Position numbers and translations under genes: made by a program. Shown here piece after piece: positions 46,265-55,808 of a stretch of 64,000 nucleotides of DNA. The stretch comes from Methanobacterium_C sp963845285 (GTDB lineage Archaea; Methanobacteriota; Methanobacteria; Methanobacteriales; Methanobacteriaceae), in NCBI GenBank assembly GCA_963845285.1, contig CAWJRO010000021.1, positions 1-64,000 on the forward strand, read 5' to 3'. How positions within the stretch are numbered: the stretch's first letter is position 1; each line of letters starts with the position of its first letter. A model generated the notes under the pieces. That model did not search any database and was not told where the DNA came from. It was given only the letters and a program-made list of their open reading frames with translations.

Positions 46265-47004
46265 TGTTTAATGATAAAAAAATCAGCCCAAACATAGAGG
46301 AATATCTGGAAGCCATATACAAAATAGAAAAGAATGGTGAGAAGGTTAAAACCACTGAAATTTCAAAAAACATGGATATAGCCCCTGGAAGTGTTACACA
46401 AATGATTAAAAGAATGGAAAAATTAGGATACCTAAATCACTCCCAGTACAAGGGTGTTCAATTAACCGATAATGGACTTAAAATTGCTAAAAAAATCACA
46501 AGGAAGCATAGATTACTGGAAAGATTCCTTTATGATATTTTAAAGCTTAAAAAAAATAATTTGCACGACCAGGCATGTGAGATGGAACATTCCTTATCTG
46601 ATGAGGCTGAAGTAGCTCTCTGTCAGGTTTTGGAACATCCTGATAAATGTCCTGATGATAATGAGCTCATTCCAGCATGTGATCTGAAGTTTTCAAGTTG
46701 TGAAGAGTGTATAAAATATAGATCAAGCGGATCAAGTATTGAAGAAGTTGGAAAACGAAATGAAAATTTAATTTCGGTAATTGAACTGGAAGAACATCAA
46801 AAAGCCAAAGTATGTTTTATAAGAGGAGATCATAAGGTTCTAAGACGACTTCTGGACATGGGAATTACCACAGGTGCCACTATAAGTCTTATGAGATTAG
46901 CACCGCTAAACGGACCTGTGGAAGTTGCAATAAGGGGTTCAAAATTGGCTCTGGGACGTGAAATTGCCTCTAATATATTTGTGGAATGTTTTAGGGGAGA
47001 TTAA
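46264..47004 (+). CDS. DtxR/MntR-family iron-dependent repressor with FeoA domain
   Basis: A 246-residue regulator. The N-terminal winged helix (IEEYLEAIYKIEKNGEKVKTTEISKNMDIAPGSVTQMIKRMEKLGYLNH) and the dimerisation/metal domain (RKHRLLERFLYDIL, CEMEHSLSDEAEVAL) are of the DtxR type; a cysteine-rich linker (CPDD, CDLKFSSCEEC) precedes a C-terminal FeoA/SH3-like domain (RRLLDMGITTGATISLMRLAPLNGPVEVAIRG). ATG 46264 is preferred to GTG 46255, which is in the ribosome binding site. It probably senses Fe2+ and represses itself and feoB. Confidence 0.92.
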   Translation: MFNDKKISPNIEEYLEAIYKIEKNGEKVKTTEISKNMDIAPGSVTQMIKRMEKLGYLNHSQYKGVQLTDNGLKIAKKITRKHRLLERFLYDILKLKKNNLHDQACEMEHSLSDEAEVALCQVLEHPDKCPDDNELIPACDLKFSSCEECIKYRSSGSSIEEVGKRNENLISVIELEEHQKAKVCFIRGDHKVLRRLLDMGITTGATISLMRLAPLNGPVEVAIRGSKLALGREIASNIFVECFRGD

Positions 47005-47015
47005 GGGGATTTTAA

Positions 47016-48968
47016 ATGGACAGCAATGAAAACAAAGACAGATCAGAAAAAAATTTAACTATAGCTCTTGCAGGGAATTCAAATGTCGGTAAAAGTGTGG
47101 TGTTCAATGAACTCACAGGTTCAAATCAAATAATTGGAAACTGGCCCGGAAAAACCATTGAAAGGGCAGAGGGTAAACTCCACTTTGAGGGTCAGGATAT
47201 AACTGTGATAGACCTGCCTGGAATCTACTCATTTTCAACTTTTTCCATGGAAGAAATTGTATCCAGGGAATATATGGCATTTGAAAAACCAGATGTTGTG
47301 ATCAATGTTGTTGATGCTTCTGTTTTGGAGAGAAACCTGTTTTTTACCCTACAGTTAAAAGAAATGGACGTTCCAATGGTTGTCTGCGTCAATCAGGTGG
47401 ATATAGCCAAACAGAAGGGAATAGTCATTGACACAGAAAAGCTGCAGGATACGCTTGGAGTACCTGTGGTATCCACAGTGGCAGTGAGGGGTGAAGGGCT
47501 CCACGAACTAATGGAAAAAACCGTGGAACTTGCCCATAAAAAACCTCAAATAAAAACAATGGAGTACGGTGCAGAAGTTGAAAAACGAATAGAAAAATTG
47601 AGGAAAACAATCGAATCTGAAAACCTTGATCTGGGATATCCACCTCGATGGGTTGCCATAAAATTACTTGAAAACGATCCAGAGATTAAGAAACTGATGG
47701 AATCTAAATCAAAAAAGGTTTCAAGATCCGTCTATGATTTGTCCCAAGAAATAGAAGAAATTCATCAAGAACCTGTTTTTGCAGTCATAGCATCTGAAAG
47801 ATACTCACTTGCAAATAAAATTGCATTTGAGGCCCAGATACAAAGTGAAGTAAACATTACATTTTCTGAAAGGTTGGACAGACTCTTCACACACAGGGTA
47901 TGGGGTTATGTTATGGCAGTTGTTGTGCTGGGAGGACTCCTTCTATGGACATTTGTGGTTGGAGATTTCTTTTCTGGTTTACTCTCAAATGCTTTCAGTT
48001 TCTACCAGCCAGTAGATCCTAAATTAACAGGTTCTATGGCGAGTATACTTTGGAATGGGGCATTTGGAGGTATTGTGGCAGGAGTTACCCTTGTAATTCC
48101 ATTTGTAATTCCATTTTATCTTATGCTCAGTGCGATTGAAAATTCTGGGGTGCTTACAAGGGTGGCATTCATGATGGACAGTGCAATGCATAAGATTGGG
48201 CTGCATGGAAAAGCCATAATACCAATGATCCTGGGTTACGGATGCAACGTTCCTGCAATTGACAGTACCAGAATTTTGGAAACCCGACGTGAAAGATTAT
48301 TAGCATCCTTTGCCATCACATTCACACCATGTGCAGCCAGAACTATCGTTATACTTGGTCTTGTAGCAGTATTTGTCAACATATGGTGGGCACTTGCACT
48401 CTACATAATTGATATTATGGTGATATTCGTTTTGGGTAAGATTGCTTTAAAGGTTGTACCTGGAGAATCAACCGGACTGATAATGGAACTGAGCTCATTT
48501 AAAGTTCCATCTTTAACAGCAATGTTCAAACAAACATGGTCAAGGACTAAATCATTAATATATCTGGTTTTCCCACTGTACATAGTTGGAAGCGCGGCTA
48601 TACAAGCTTTATATGCTTGGGGTGCTCTTACACCTATAAGCAATGCTCTTGCACCACTTACAGTTGGCTGGTTAGGTCTCCCTTTATTTGCAGGCATACT
48701 GCTCATATTTGGAGCTGTCAGAAAGGAATTCACATTGCTGATGCTTGTGGCTCTGGTTGGTACGAACTTCGCAGCATTTTTAACACCGGTTCAGTTGATA
48801 GTACTGGCGCTTGTGAGCCTGCTATTCATACCATGTATATCAACAATTGCCATATTGGCTCGTGAATTTGGATGGAAAGCCACAGGGGCCATATCATTGG
48901 CCAACTTTGCATCCGCAATGATTATTGGAGGTATAGCTTTCAGGGTACTTACATTGATAATGGGTTAA
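47016..48968 (+). CDS. feoB: Ferrous iron transporter FeoB
   Basis: A 650-residue Fe2+ transporter. The N-terminal GTPase has G1 AGNSNVGKSVVF, G3 DLPGIYSF and G4 NQVD; it is followed by a helical GDI-like segment and about eight membrane helices with the Gate motifs (GYGCNVPAIDSTR, TFTPCAARTIV, FGAVRKEFTLLML). Full length. Only 11 bp separate it from the dtxR-type gene, which also brings the FeoA-like domain, so repressor and transporter form a single iron operon. Confidence 0.96.
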   Translation: MDSNENKDRSEKNLTIALAGNSNVGKSVVFNELTGSNQIIGNWPGKTIERAEGKLHFEGQDITVIDLPGIYSFSTFSMEEIVSREYMAFEKPDVVINVVDASVLERNLFFTLQLKEMDVPMVVCVNQVDIAKQKGIVIDTEKLQDTLGVPVVSTVAVRGEGLHELMEKTVELAHKKPQIKTMEYGAEVEKRIEKLRKTIESENLDLGYPPRWVAIKLLENDPEIKKLMESKSKKVSRSVYDLSQEIEEIHQEPVFAVIASERYSLANKIAFEAQIQSEVNITFSERLDRLFTHRVWGYVMAVVVLGGLLLWTFVVGDFFSGLLSNAFSFYQPVDPKLTGSMASILWNGAFGGIVAGVTLVIPFVIPFYLMLSAIENSGVLTRVAFMMDSAMHKIGLHGKAIIPMILGYGCNVPAIDSTRILETRRERLLASFAITFTPCAARTIVILGLVAVFVNIWWALALYIIDIMVIFVLGKIALKVVPGESTGLIMELSSFKVPSLTAMFKQTWSRTKSLIYLVFPLYIVGSAAIQALYAWGALTPISNALAPLTVGWLGLPLFAGILLIFGAVRKEFTLLMLVALVGTNFAAFLTPVQLIVLALVSLLFIPCISTIAILAREFGWKATGAISLANFASAMIIGGIAFRVLTLIMG

Positions 48969-49337
48969 ATCTCAGGTGCTTAATAGGTTTAAATCCCAAA
49001 TTAAAAAGGTTAACCCTAAACCAACATATTTAAGATGTTAATGATCTAAACTTGTATTTTCATCTTTTAGGAACATCCAACCAATCATGAAGAATGGATT
49101 TAAGGGGTTAATTTAGATTTCTATCAAATGATATCCCATTTATAATGTCTTGTCAAACATACAGATAATCAAACATTCAGGCAGATAAATACAAAAAAAA
49201 GGGATTGTACCTCCAACGAACAGGACTATTGGTTTCCTCTTGAAAAATATGGGTTGCTTTAGTATCAAAAGGATGTCCCCATTATAACTTATGAATGTAA
49301 ACGCTCTGAGCACTAGAGAAGGTTGTTTTAGTATCAA
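48969..49337. other. Gap with short direct repeats of unknown origin
   Basis: No supported gene. GGTTGCTTTAGTATCAA (49252-49268) recurs as GGTTGTTTTAGTATCAA (49321-49337); the second copy stops where the MITE-like repeat begins, and the first is followed by a degenerate MITE-like end (AAGGATGTCCCCATTAT). Nested insertion of such repeats with flanking duplication may explain it. The 65-codon minus frame here is not credible. Confidence 0.45.
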
Positions 49338-49442
49338 GAGTATGTTTCATAGTTCAAAATTTGCAAAAAAATAGAGTAAATAGAGCTTTAAATTCAAAAA
49401 TAATGAAAATTATATGAGTAACAAATATCACGAGACAGTCTC
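49338..49442. repeat. MITE-like palindromic repeat, copy 4 (inverted)
   Basis: A 105-bp element in the opposite orientation: GAGTATGTTTCATAGTTC at the left and ATCACGAGACAGTCTC at the right, with the shared inner AGCTTTAAATTCAAAAATAA. The ends carry several substitutions, so it is older than copy 1. Confidence 0.7.
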
Positions 49443-49671
49443 ATTGAATAAAAAAAATCTCATTTTATTTTTTGGATTGAATAGATATTTATGAAATCTT
49501 AAAAATGGTTAATTTTATTAGAGAAATACTATTTTAGGATGGTGATTTTTCTTCTTATTTACTTTACTCTTTTAATACAAATTAAAAAAAATTTGCTATC
49601 ATTTTTAAAATTAATAAACACCTATAAATAATTTATGAGACTTATTTAGAAAGTAAACGGAGACTATTATA

Positions 49672-50496
49672 ATGTCAAGATTATCAAAACTACTGATAAT
49701 TATTGCAGCATTTTTAGCAATAGTTATTGGTTATTCTTACGCTGTTGCAGCAACGGGTCCTGTTGAACCTTTAGGGAGAGGATCTTTTGTTAAATTTATG
49801 AATCCAGATTTTTATCCGGGACATCCCCATTCTCAACTTCTTGCTAAATATGCAGAAGATAGGGGATCTCAATGTGCACTTGTTGTACATTTTGCCGGAA
49901 GCTCAAATTACAAGAGCTATCAGGAAGGAAACATCTACATAATTGAAATGGGATTTGTAGATTCAGCCGGTGCAAAAGAGGATATAGACTGGGGTCAGGC
50001 AATTCAATACTTCCTCTTTGGAGTTCCAGATAACAAATGGACTTATAGGGTAAATGGTATAGAATTCAAAAACTACGATGATGCCATGAATGAAGTTAAA
50101 ACAGAAGCACAGGAACATGGTCAGGTAGGACCAATTCCAATGGTTTGGCATGGAAGTGCCCGAGCTGGAAGTCCCCTAATCAATCCGGGCTGTGGATTTC
50201 CGCTTTATTACTACATATGCTGGAAACAGTACGGCCGTTTTGCGGCTTATTATTATGTAGTTTCTGGAATGATATTTCCATATATCAGTGATCCATTTGC
50301 AAAATATGAATTGACAAATGCCCAAACACTTCAGCAGGCTTACACGTCAGGTCGTTTGAATTATACTATACTTACTACGAGTGAAAAACAAGCAATTAAC
50401 AAATCCTTGACATATCCTGCGATATTCCCGAGTGTTTACCAGGAAATAGTTTCAAAACCCGAGACTGCACAGGCTCCAGTAAATACATTCGATTGA
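49672..50496 (+). CDS. Secreted protein of unknown function
   Basis: A 274-residue protein with a typical signal peptide (RLSKLLIIIAAFLAIVIGYSYAVAA, cleavage likely after VAA near residue 26). The mature part is aromatic-rich with GHPHSQLLAKYAEDRGSQCALVVHF and NPGCGFPLYYYICWKQYGRFAAYYYVVSG. Three Cys suggest one disulphide or metal site. No further membrane helix is certain. It lies alone between long gaps. I do not recognise the family. Confidence 0.75.
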   Translation: MSRLSKLLIIIAAFLAIVIGYSYAVAATGPVEPLGRGSFVKFMNPDFYPGHPHSQLLAKYAEDRGSQCALVVHFAGSSNYKSYQEGNIYIIEMGFVDSAGAKEDIDWGQAIQYFLFGVPDNKWTYRVNGIEFKNYDDAMNEVKTEAQEHGQVGPIPMVWHGSARAGSPLINPGCGFPLYYYICWKQYGRFAAYYYVVSGMIFPYISDPFAKYELTNAQTLQQAYTSGRLNYTILTTSEKQAINKSLTYPAIFPSVYQEIVSKPETAQAPVNTFD

Positions 50497-50616
50497 ATAA
50501 AAAAATAATTTATTTTTTATTCCTTTTTTTTAAGAAGATTTTTTGTGAAGGTTATTTTAAAGGAGTTTCTTTTATGAATGATCTTTCAATGTAAAAATAA
50601 GTAAGGAAATAATTTT

Positions 50617-51972
50617 TCAGATCATTTCCCTAATTACTGCAGCAATGGTTTTAAGAAGCATAGGGCCGTCCATCTGCATCTGACGGAATATGTAACCGGG
50701 TCTGAGGTAGAACTTACGAAAAGCTGTGTTTTGCATCTTTTTAAGTTCTTCTAACGAACATTCCATGGTTTCCAATATTGGGGATATGAGGGTGTATTTG
50801 GACCAGTCTTTGACCTTGATCAGGTTTTTCTCCAGTGTCTGCTGGTAAAATTTGGTCCCGGGATATGGTGTGGCCAGACTGAAAATAGCGTAGGATGGGT
50901 TCAACTCTTTCACAAATTTTACGGTTCTTTTTATACTTTCTTTGGTGTCTCCGGGCATTCCTAGCACAACTGAAGCAATGGTACGCATTTTTTCCTTTTT
51001 GGAGAGTTCGAATGCGCTTCGAATCTTTGCAATACTTGTTTTTTTATTCACCTCATCAAGAACCTGTTGATCTGCAGATTCCACACCCATAAACATTGCA
51101 ATACATCCAGCTTCCCTCATCTGTCTTATTACATCCCCTGATAAAGTATCTACCCGGGCTGTACATCCCCAAAGTACATCCAGGTCCCTTTTTTTGATCT
51201 CTTCACATATCTCCAGCACTCTATTTCTACGGAGTGTGAATGTGTCATCCATGAATGCTATTGTTTCCACGTTATGTTCATTTACAAGGTGTTCCATTTC
51301 ATCCACAACATTTTTTGGAGATCTTAAACGCAGTTTAGGCCCGTGAAGGGCAGCAGAAGCACAAAAAGAGCATTGCATGGGACAGCCACGGGTGGTGATC
51401 ATGGTTGACATGTTGGTTTTCATGTTGAATAATTTGTAATGATCCATTGGTAAGAGATGTCTTGCAGGAAATGGTAAGTTATCCAGATCGGTTATTGGTG
51501 GACGTATTGGGGTAACTGTGTCTTTAAAGGCTATTCCTTTAACTTCAGCTAGATCACCTCCATTTTCTAGGGTTTTCACAAGATCAAGCATGGTGTATTC
51601 TCCCTCACCTCTGACCACCACGTCAACAGAATCATGCTCTAAAACTTCTTTATAGTTAAATGTCGGATGATAACCGCCCATTACAATTATAGCATCAGGA
51701 CAGGTCTTTCTTGTTATCTGTGCACTTTTCAGGGCCTGACTTATTGTTGGGGTTAAGGCTGTGATGGCCACAACATCTGGAGAAACTTTTCCTATTTCTT
51801 TCTCCAAATCTTCCCAGGTCATGTCGAGTGCAGACGCATCTATAACACTCACATCAAAATTGTTTTCCTCCAAAACAGCTGCCATGTAAGCTATTCCAAG
51901 AGGTGGGGCCACCACTCCTATGAATTTGTACTTGGAACTAGTTTGTGGCGGATTTATAAACGTTACTTTCAT
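50617..51972 (-). CDS. B12-binding-domain radical SAM enzyme
   Basis: A 451-residue protein. Residues 1-140 form a cobalamin-binding Rossmann-type domain (VAPPLGIAYMAAVLEENNFDVSVIDASAL, VVMGGYHPTF-like stretch, DVVVRGEGEYTMLDLV). The radical SAM domain starts with TTRGCPMQCSFCASAALHG (CxxxCxxC cluster) near residue 200, with FMDDTFTLRRNRVLEICEEI after it. Such enzymes methylate unreactive carbons or rearrange rings, e.g. lipid or cofactor modification; the substrate is unknown. It is transcribed alone. Confidence 0.9.
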   Translation of the reverse strand: MKVTFINPPQTSSKYKFIGVVAPPLGIAYMAAVLEENNFDVSVIDASALDMTWEDLEKEIGKVSPDVVAITALTPTISQALKSAQITRKTCPDAIIVMGGYHPTFNYKEVLEHDSVDVVVRGEGEYTMLDLVKTLENGGDLAEVKGIAFKDTVTPIRPPITDLDNLPFPARHLLPMDHYKLFNMKTNMSTMITTRGCPMQCSFCASAALHGPKLRLRSPKNVVDEMEHLVNEHNVETIAFMDDTFTLRRNRVLEICEEIKKRDLDVLWGCTARVDTLSGDVIRQMREAGCIAMFMGVESADQQVLDEVNKKTSIAKIRSAFELSKKEKMRTIASVVLGMPGDTKESIKRTVKFVKELNPSYAIFSLATPYPGTKFYQQTLEKNLIKVKDWSKYTLISPILETMECSLEELKKMQNTAFRKFYLRPGYIFRQMQMDGPMLLKTIAAVIREMI

Positions 51973-52004
51973 GGGATCACCTCGATTTTGTAAGATCTAT
52001 TAAT

Positions 52005-52366
52005 CAATGAGTTATTTTATGTACTGAAGTATAACAGCTTAAAACATTCGGATTGTACTTTGAATACTCCAAATGTGATACTTTAATGTATATGAGTATT
52101 AAAAATGAATTAACTTAAAATTTTAAACCCTTTAAAAGGTTAAATTTCCTCTTTGGAAGATTATGAATGAGATTTTTATAAATGATTTATAAAAAAAATT
52201 ATTAATGCCATTAAAAGATTTTAAGTTATTATAAACTTCATATAATCCTGTTTTATAGCAATAAGGATTAAAGAGATTGATACTAATTTTTAAAAGCAAA
52301 TTTATTATAATTAATGAGTAATAGGATATAAAGTTATTTAAAATTAAAGAGGATAAATTGGAAATT
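52005..52366. other. Gene-free AT-rich gap
   Basis: About 360 bp upstream of the radical SAM gene, nearly pure A/T, with no ORF or inverted repeat worth noting. Confidence 0.4.
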
Positions 52367-52513
52367 TTAGCATTTAAAAAAATCCTGAATAAAAATTAGT
52401 TCATTCATTTGATTGTTTCTCTGATTTTGCAGGTTATAAATGATAATTCCAAATAAAACTAGGTATACCAGAATTCCTATTAAAATGACCTGATCTGGAG
52501 TGCGAATGATCAT
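52367..52513 (-). CDS. Possible 48-residue single-pass membrane protein
   Basis: ATG 52513 begins 13 bp after the stop of the ABM-domain gene in the same direction. The product has a polar N-terminus (MIIRTPDQ), one clear membrane helix (VILIGILVYLVLFGIIIYNL) and a hydrophilic tail. The organised hydrophobic pattern supports coding, but no ribosome binding site is seen. Confidence 0.45.
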   Translation of the reverse strand: MIIRTPDQVILIGILVYLVLFGIIIYNLQNQRNNQMNELIFIQDFFKC

Positions 52514-52526
52514 TTTTTTAGGATGT

Positions 52527-52814
52527 TTATGGTAAATTATCTATCATGTCGTATACTATTGTTGTTGGTTTTGACCCTACTTTCTGGAAGAGTGCAATTG
52601 CAGCAGGAATTTCTACTTCACTTCTCCTCTTTTCCAGAGCTTCTTTACTTTCCCACACACATTCTATTACATAAACCTCAGGTTCGTTACTATCATTCAA
52701 CAAATAGGAGGCTATCAAACCGTCAGGTAAGTGTTTCAAAGATCTATAATTTGCTTCAAATTCGTTTGACTTAGAAGAAGGAACATTTCCCTTAACAAAT
52801 GTTATAACTTCCAT
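52527..52814 (-). CDS. Antibiotic-biosynthesis-monooxygenase-type dimeric barrel protein
   Basis: A 95-residue ferredoxin-like alpha-beta barrel protein of the ABM group (ITFVKGNVPSSKSNEFEANYRSL, VYVIECVWESKEALEKRR). Members degrade haem, oxidise quinols or have unknown activity. No special active-site residues can be singled out. A TTATTTTATCTGT-type promoter region and GGTGGTAATA precede it. The tiny membrane ORF follows directly. Confidence 0.78.
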   Translation of the reverse strand: MEVITFVKGNVPSSKSNEFEANYRSLKHLPDGLIASYLLNDSNEPEVYVIECVWESKEALEKRRSEVEIPAAIALFQKVGSKPTTIVYDMIDNLP

Positions 52815-53076
52815 ATTACCACCCTTATTTTATCTGTTTTTTGTAGAATTAATAATTTAAAGAAGAAAATTAATCTATCCAATACATAAATTTTAAGAAT
52901 TATTTCTTCTTTATTAGGGCTACTGGGCTGCAGTTTGGGAATTTAAGTTCTTTATCAGGTTTATGAAGTTACATTTGAGAATTAATTTTTATCAAGTACA
53001 TGGTTGTTGAAAATTATTTTTCTTTACATGTCATTCTTTACATGTTCCAATAGTTTGGTAGTGATAATCAATTATT

Positions 53077-53922
53077 TTAGACTTTTAAACATTTTTTAAC
53101 ATTTTTAAAGTGAATTTTTGCCACTTCAGGAAGTAACTCCTGTTTTATATCTTCGGGGTTTGATTTTCTAAGATCGATGTTGTATTTACTGTTTAATTTA
53201 TCCACTTCCATCTCAAAAATGTGTTTGGCTATTATGCTGGCTGCTGCAACAGCGGTTTCAGATTCAGCCCCGGATTTTTGAATGATCTTGAGATTGGTTT
53301 TATCAACCTTTTCAAGTCTGTACTGGGTTTTTTCAAAATCAAACTTGTCAATAACCACTTTGGCATTTTTAAACTGGATTCTTCCTAATAGATCCTGAAT
53401 TACAGCAGAATGGCCCCATGCCATCATATCATTAAGGTTTTTATTTTCCCTCTGAAATTTAAAATAAAGGTCGTTGTACTTTTTGGGCCGCAGTACGATT
53501 GATTGATGTTCAAAACTCATCTTTTTAAGTTCTTCGGCAATTTCCATTAATCTGGTTTTTTTAATGGTTTTACTGTCCCTGACCCCCAGCTTTCTTAAAT
53601 TTAATATGTCCTCTGAGGACAGGGCTGTTGCAACCACAACCAATGGGCCGTACCATTCACCTTTGCCAGTTTCATCCGAACCTAAAACATAATCATATAT
53701 TTCTTCTCTTTCCAAAATAGCGTTAATTATCCTTTTGGAATCATCACTGCCGTTATGGACCAGTTTACCAGATTTGTAAAGAACTATGCTGATATTTCCA
53801 TCTTTAACACGCAGTAATTCATATTCAGTTGTAACATCAACTTTTTTTAATCCTTTTTGTGAAATAAAACTCTTTAAGTTCTCAATTTCATGGGCATTGA
53901 CGTTTAGGGATGTTATTTTCAT
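53077..53922 (-). CDS. rnhC: Ribonuclease HIII
   Basis: A 281-residue RNase HIII that cuts RNA in RNA-DNA hybrids. The first 75 residues form the TBP-like substrate-binding domain typical of HIII. The catalytic domain begins YVLGSDETGKGEWYGPLVVVATAL, with the metal-binding Asp-Glu pair (DE of SDETGKG), RDSKTIKK, VVIDKFD and the later AESETAVAAASIIAKHIFE. RNase HII is the usual type in archaea, so HIII is notable here. An N-terminal-domain copy lies upstream at 54315. Confidence 0.92.
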   Translation of the reverse strand: MKITSLNVNAHEIENLKSFISQKGLKKVDVTTEYELLRVKDGNISIVLYKSGKLVHNGSDDSKRIINAILEREEIYDYVLGSDETGKGEWYGPLVVVATALSSEDILNLRKLGVRDSKTIKKTRLMEIAEELKKMSFEHQSIVLRPKKYNDLYFKFQRENKNLNDMMAWGHSAVIQDLLGRIQFKNAKVVIDKFDFEKTQYRLEKVDKTNLKIIQKSGAESETAVAAASIIAKHIFEMEVDKLNSKYNIDLRKSNPEDIKQELLPEVAKIHFKNVKKCLKV

Positions 53923-54314
53923 ATAATTATTTTTATGGTTTAGTTTTATATATGGTTTTATTATGACCTTTTTTTATCCATCTGAAAATATTTATTTTCT
54001 TTATAAGACTTTGTTTTCATTAAATATTCTTTAAATAACATCATGGGGTTTATATTTGCATTTAGTTTTTTTTATATGATAAGATCTTTGTTTATAATTA
54101 ATAGTGTAACTTATTAGACTTTTGGAACGGATAAGCTCCAATAAAGTGCTCTTGATCAAATTTAAATCATTTTTTCCTGATTTTTGGAAAAAATTAGTAT
54201 AAAACCTTTGTTAATTAACTATAATTGGTTCCTTAACTAGGGGAAGAGTTTTCTTTAAATTGGATGGTATCTTACAAACCAGCGGATTTCAGAAGGAACT
54301 TGAATGATTAAATC
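53923..54314. other. Gap between rnhC and its partial copy
   Basis: About 390 bp with no further RNase HIII homology and no credible gene. It holds the rnhC promoter on the minus strand (TATATAAAAC near 53954). Confidence 0.45.
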
Positions 54315-54533
54315 TTATCTTTCTGAAATAGCGTTAATTACCATTTTAGAATCATCACTGCCGTTATGAACCAGTTTACCAGATTTATAAAGGGTAATGC
54401 TGATGTTACCATCTTTAACACGCAGTAATTCATATTCATTGATTGGATCAGCTTTTTCTAACCCTTTTTTTGAAATAAAACTTTTTAAGTTCTCAATTTC
54501 AGGGGCTTTAATTGTTAAGGATGTTATCTTCAT
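54315..54533 (-). CDS. Stand-alone copy of the RNase HIII N-terminal domain
   Basis: A 72-residue protein about 80 percent identical to the first 72 residues of the rnhC product (shared blocks ENLKSFIS, YELLRVKDGNIS, LYKSGKLVHNGSDDSK). It ends in a stop exactly where the domain ends, before the catalytic part. It has its own ATG. It could bind RNA-DNA hybrids without cleaving, or be the residue of a tandem duplication. The frame is free of defects. Confidence 0.75.
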   Translation of the reverse strand: MKITSLTIKAPEIENLKSFISKKGLEKADPINEYELLRVKDGNISITLYKSGKLVHNGSDDSKMVINAISER

Positions 54534-54678
54534 ACCAACTATTTTTGTCTGATTTTATTATTATTTGTTTTTATTGTATGAAAATCATGAAAACATTTTA
54601 TTTTATTTTAATGAATTTTTTCCCTTTAAAATTCTTTAAATCCTTATAAATAGGTTTGTAATTGCTTATAAACTTTTT

Positions 54679-55245
54679 TCAGGGTAATATATTGTACTCC
54701 TTTAAGAGAGCATAAAGTTGTGGTCTTTTAATAACTCTGAATGTTTTATAAACCTCAAGTATTCCTTTTAAAAATTTAGATAGAGCAGACGCAACCTCAT
54801 AAATTCCAATAAGTTGGATTGCAAATAAGATCAGGGATATCAGTCCAGTAACGCTGAAACTTAGATTAACATTAGCTATGTTCATAAAGTGATTGATAAT
54901 GAGGTTCACAACTAAAAAAAGTCCCAACCCAACGATAAATTGAACTGTGGCTACGAGAAATGATTCACCCGCAATTACCATTGAGTGTTTTATTTTTTCA
55001 TGTAAATCACTCATTGCTATTATATAAGTAAAAATTAAAAGAGATAAAGTGGCTGAACTCAAAACAAAAACTTCAACAAGGCTTAAAATCTGATCAGAAT
55101 TATGTAATGCAAAATTACTATTGATCCATGGTGTTACGAAGATTATGACAAATATAAAACTCAGATAAGGAGATATTAAATTAATGACTTTGTAGAAAAA
55201 TCTTATAAAATATGTTACATTAATTTTTGGATTTCTGTTCATCAT
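54679..55245 (-). CDS. Four-helix membrane protein of unknown function
   Basis: A 188-residue protein with four strongly hydrophobic segments at about residues 25-43, 55-78, 92-118 and 128-150, followed by a basic C-terminus. No family motif recognised. The ribosome binding site TGGAG is close to the ATG. The direction is the same as rnhC but the gap is long. Confidence 0.72.
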   Translation of the reverse strand: MMNRNPKINVTYFIRFFYKVINLISPYLSFIFVIIFVTPWINSNFALHNSDQILSLVEVFVLSSATLSLLIFTYIIAMSDLHEKIKHSMVIAGESFLVATVQFIVGLGLFLVVNLIINHFMNIANVNLSFSVTGLISLILFAIQLIGIYEVASALSKFLKGILEVYKTFRVIKRPQLYALLKEYNILP

Positions 55246-55537
55246 GTCAAATCTCCATTTTAGAATTTTAAATTTGTTTTAGATGTTTTATAAACTTTAA
55301 TTCTAATTAAAATGGTCTTATTCTACTCAAAATAGTATTATTTAATCAAATGGCATTATTTTAATCAAATGGTATTGTTCTAATCAAAATGGTCAAATTT
55401 TTATGATAATTATTTTAACAATTTTTATTATGCATGCAATGCATTAATGATCGATACTGAAGCTCAAGAATTCTTATTTAAAATAAGATATAAAAAGAGT
55501 TTTTCCCAAATCAGACCAGATTTGTACCCAATTTTTT

Positions 55538-55723
55538 TTATTCATTTCCTGCAAGATCAATTAAATACAAGAAATTTGATCCTTTATGTGTTGGAATCGG
55601 TTAGAACAGATGGTTTGTCCCGTTAAAAAAAACGTTCATAATAAATTTGTCCATCATTTTACTAGATTTAAGCTTTTCCAAAGTTTTTTTCTCATCAAAA
55701 ATACATTGAGGGGTAAAATTATT
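55538..55723 (-). pseudogene. Fragment of an unidentified gene with an in-frame stop
   Basis: A minus-strand frame of 62 codons reads as protein (QCIFDEKKTLEKLKSSKMMD, FIMNVFFNGTNHLF, stop, PIPTHKGSNFLYLIDLAGNE) with one internal TAA that keeps the frame. Composition and charge pattern look like a real protein, but neither end is intact. Family not recognised. Confidence 0.45.
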
Positions 55724-55808
55724 TTAAGAATGCTTTTAACATTTGAAAGGCTGTTTAATACTTAAAATTTGTAAAAAATAATTACGAAACATTATCATGA
55801 AATATTTG

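Noticed and set aside
49140..49337. 65-codon minus-strand ORF
   Set aside because: It is built from short direct repeats next to a MITE-like element and repeats ILKQP by duplication; no ribosome site.
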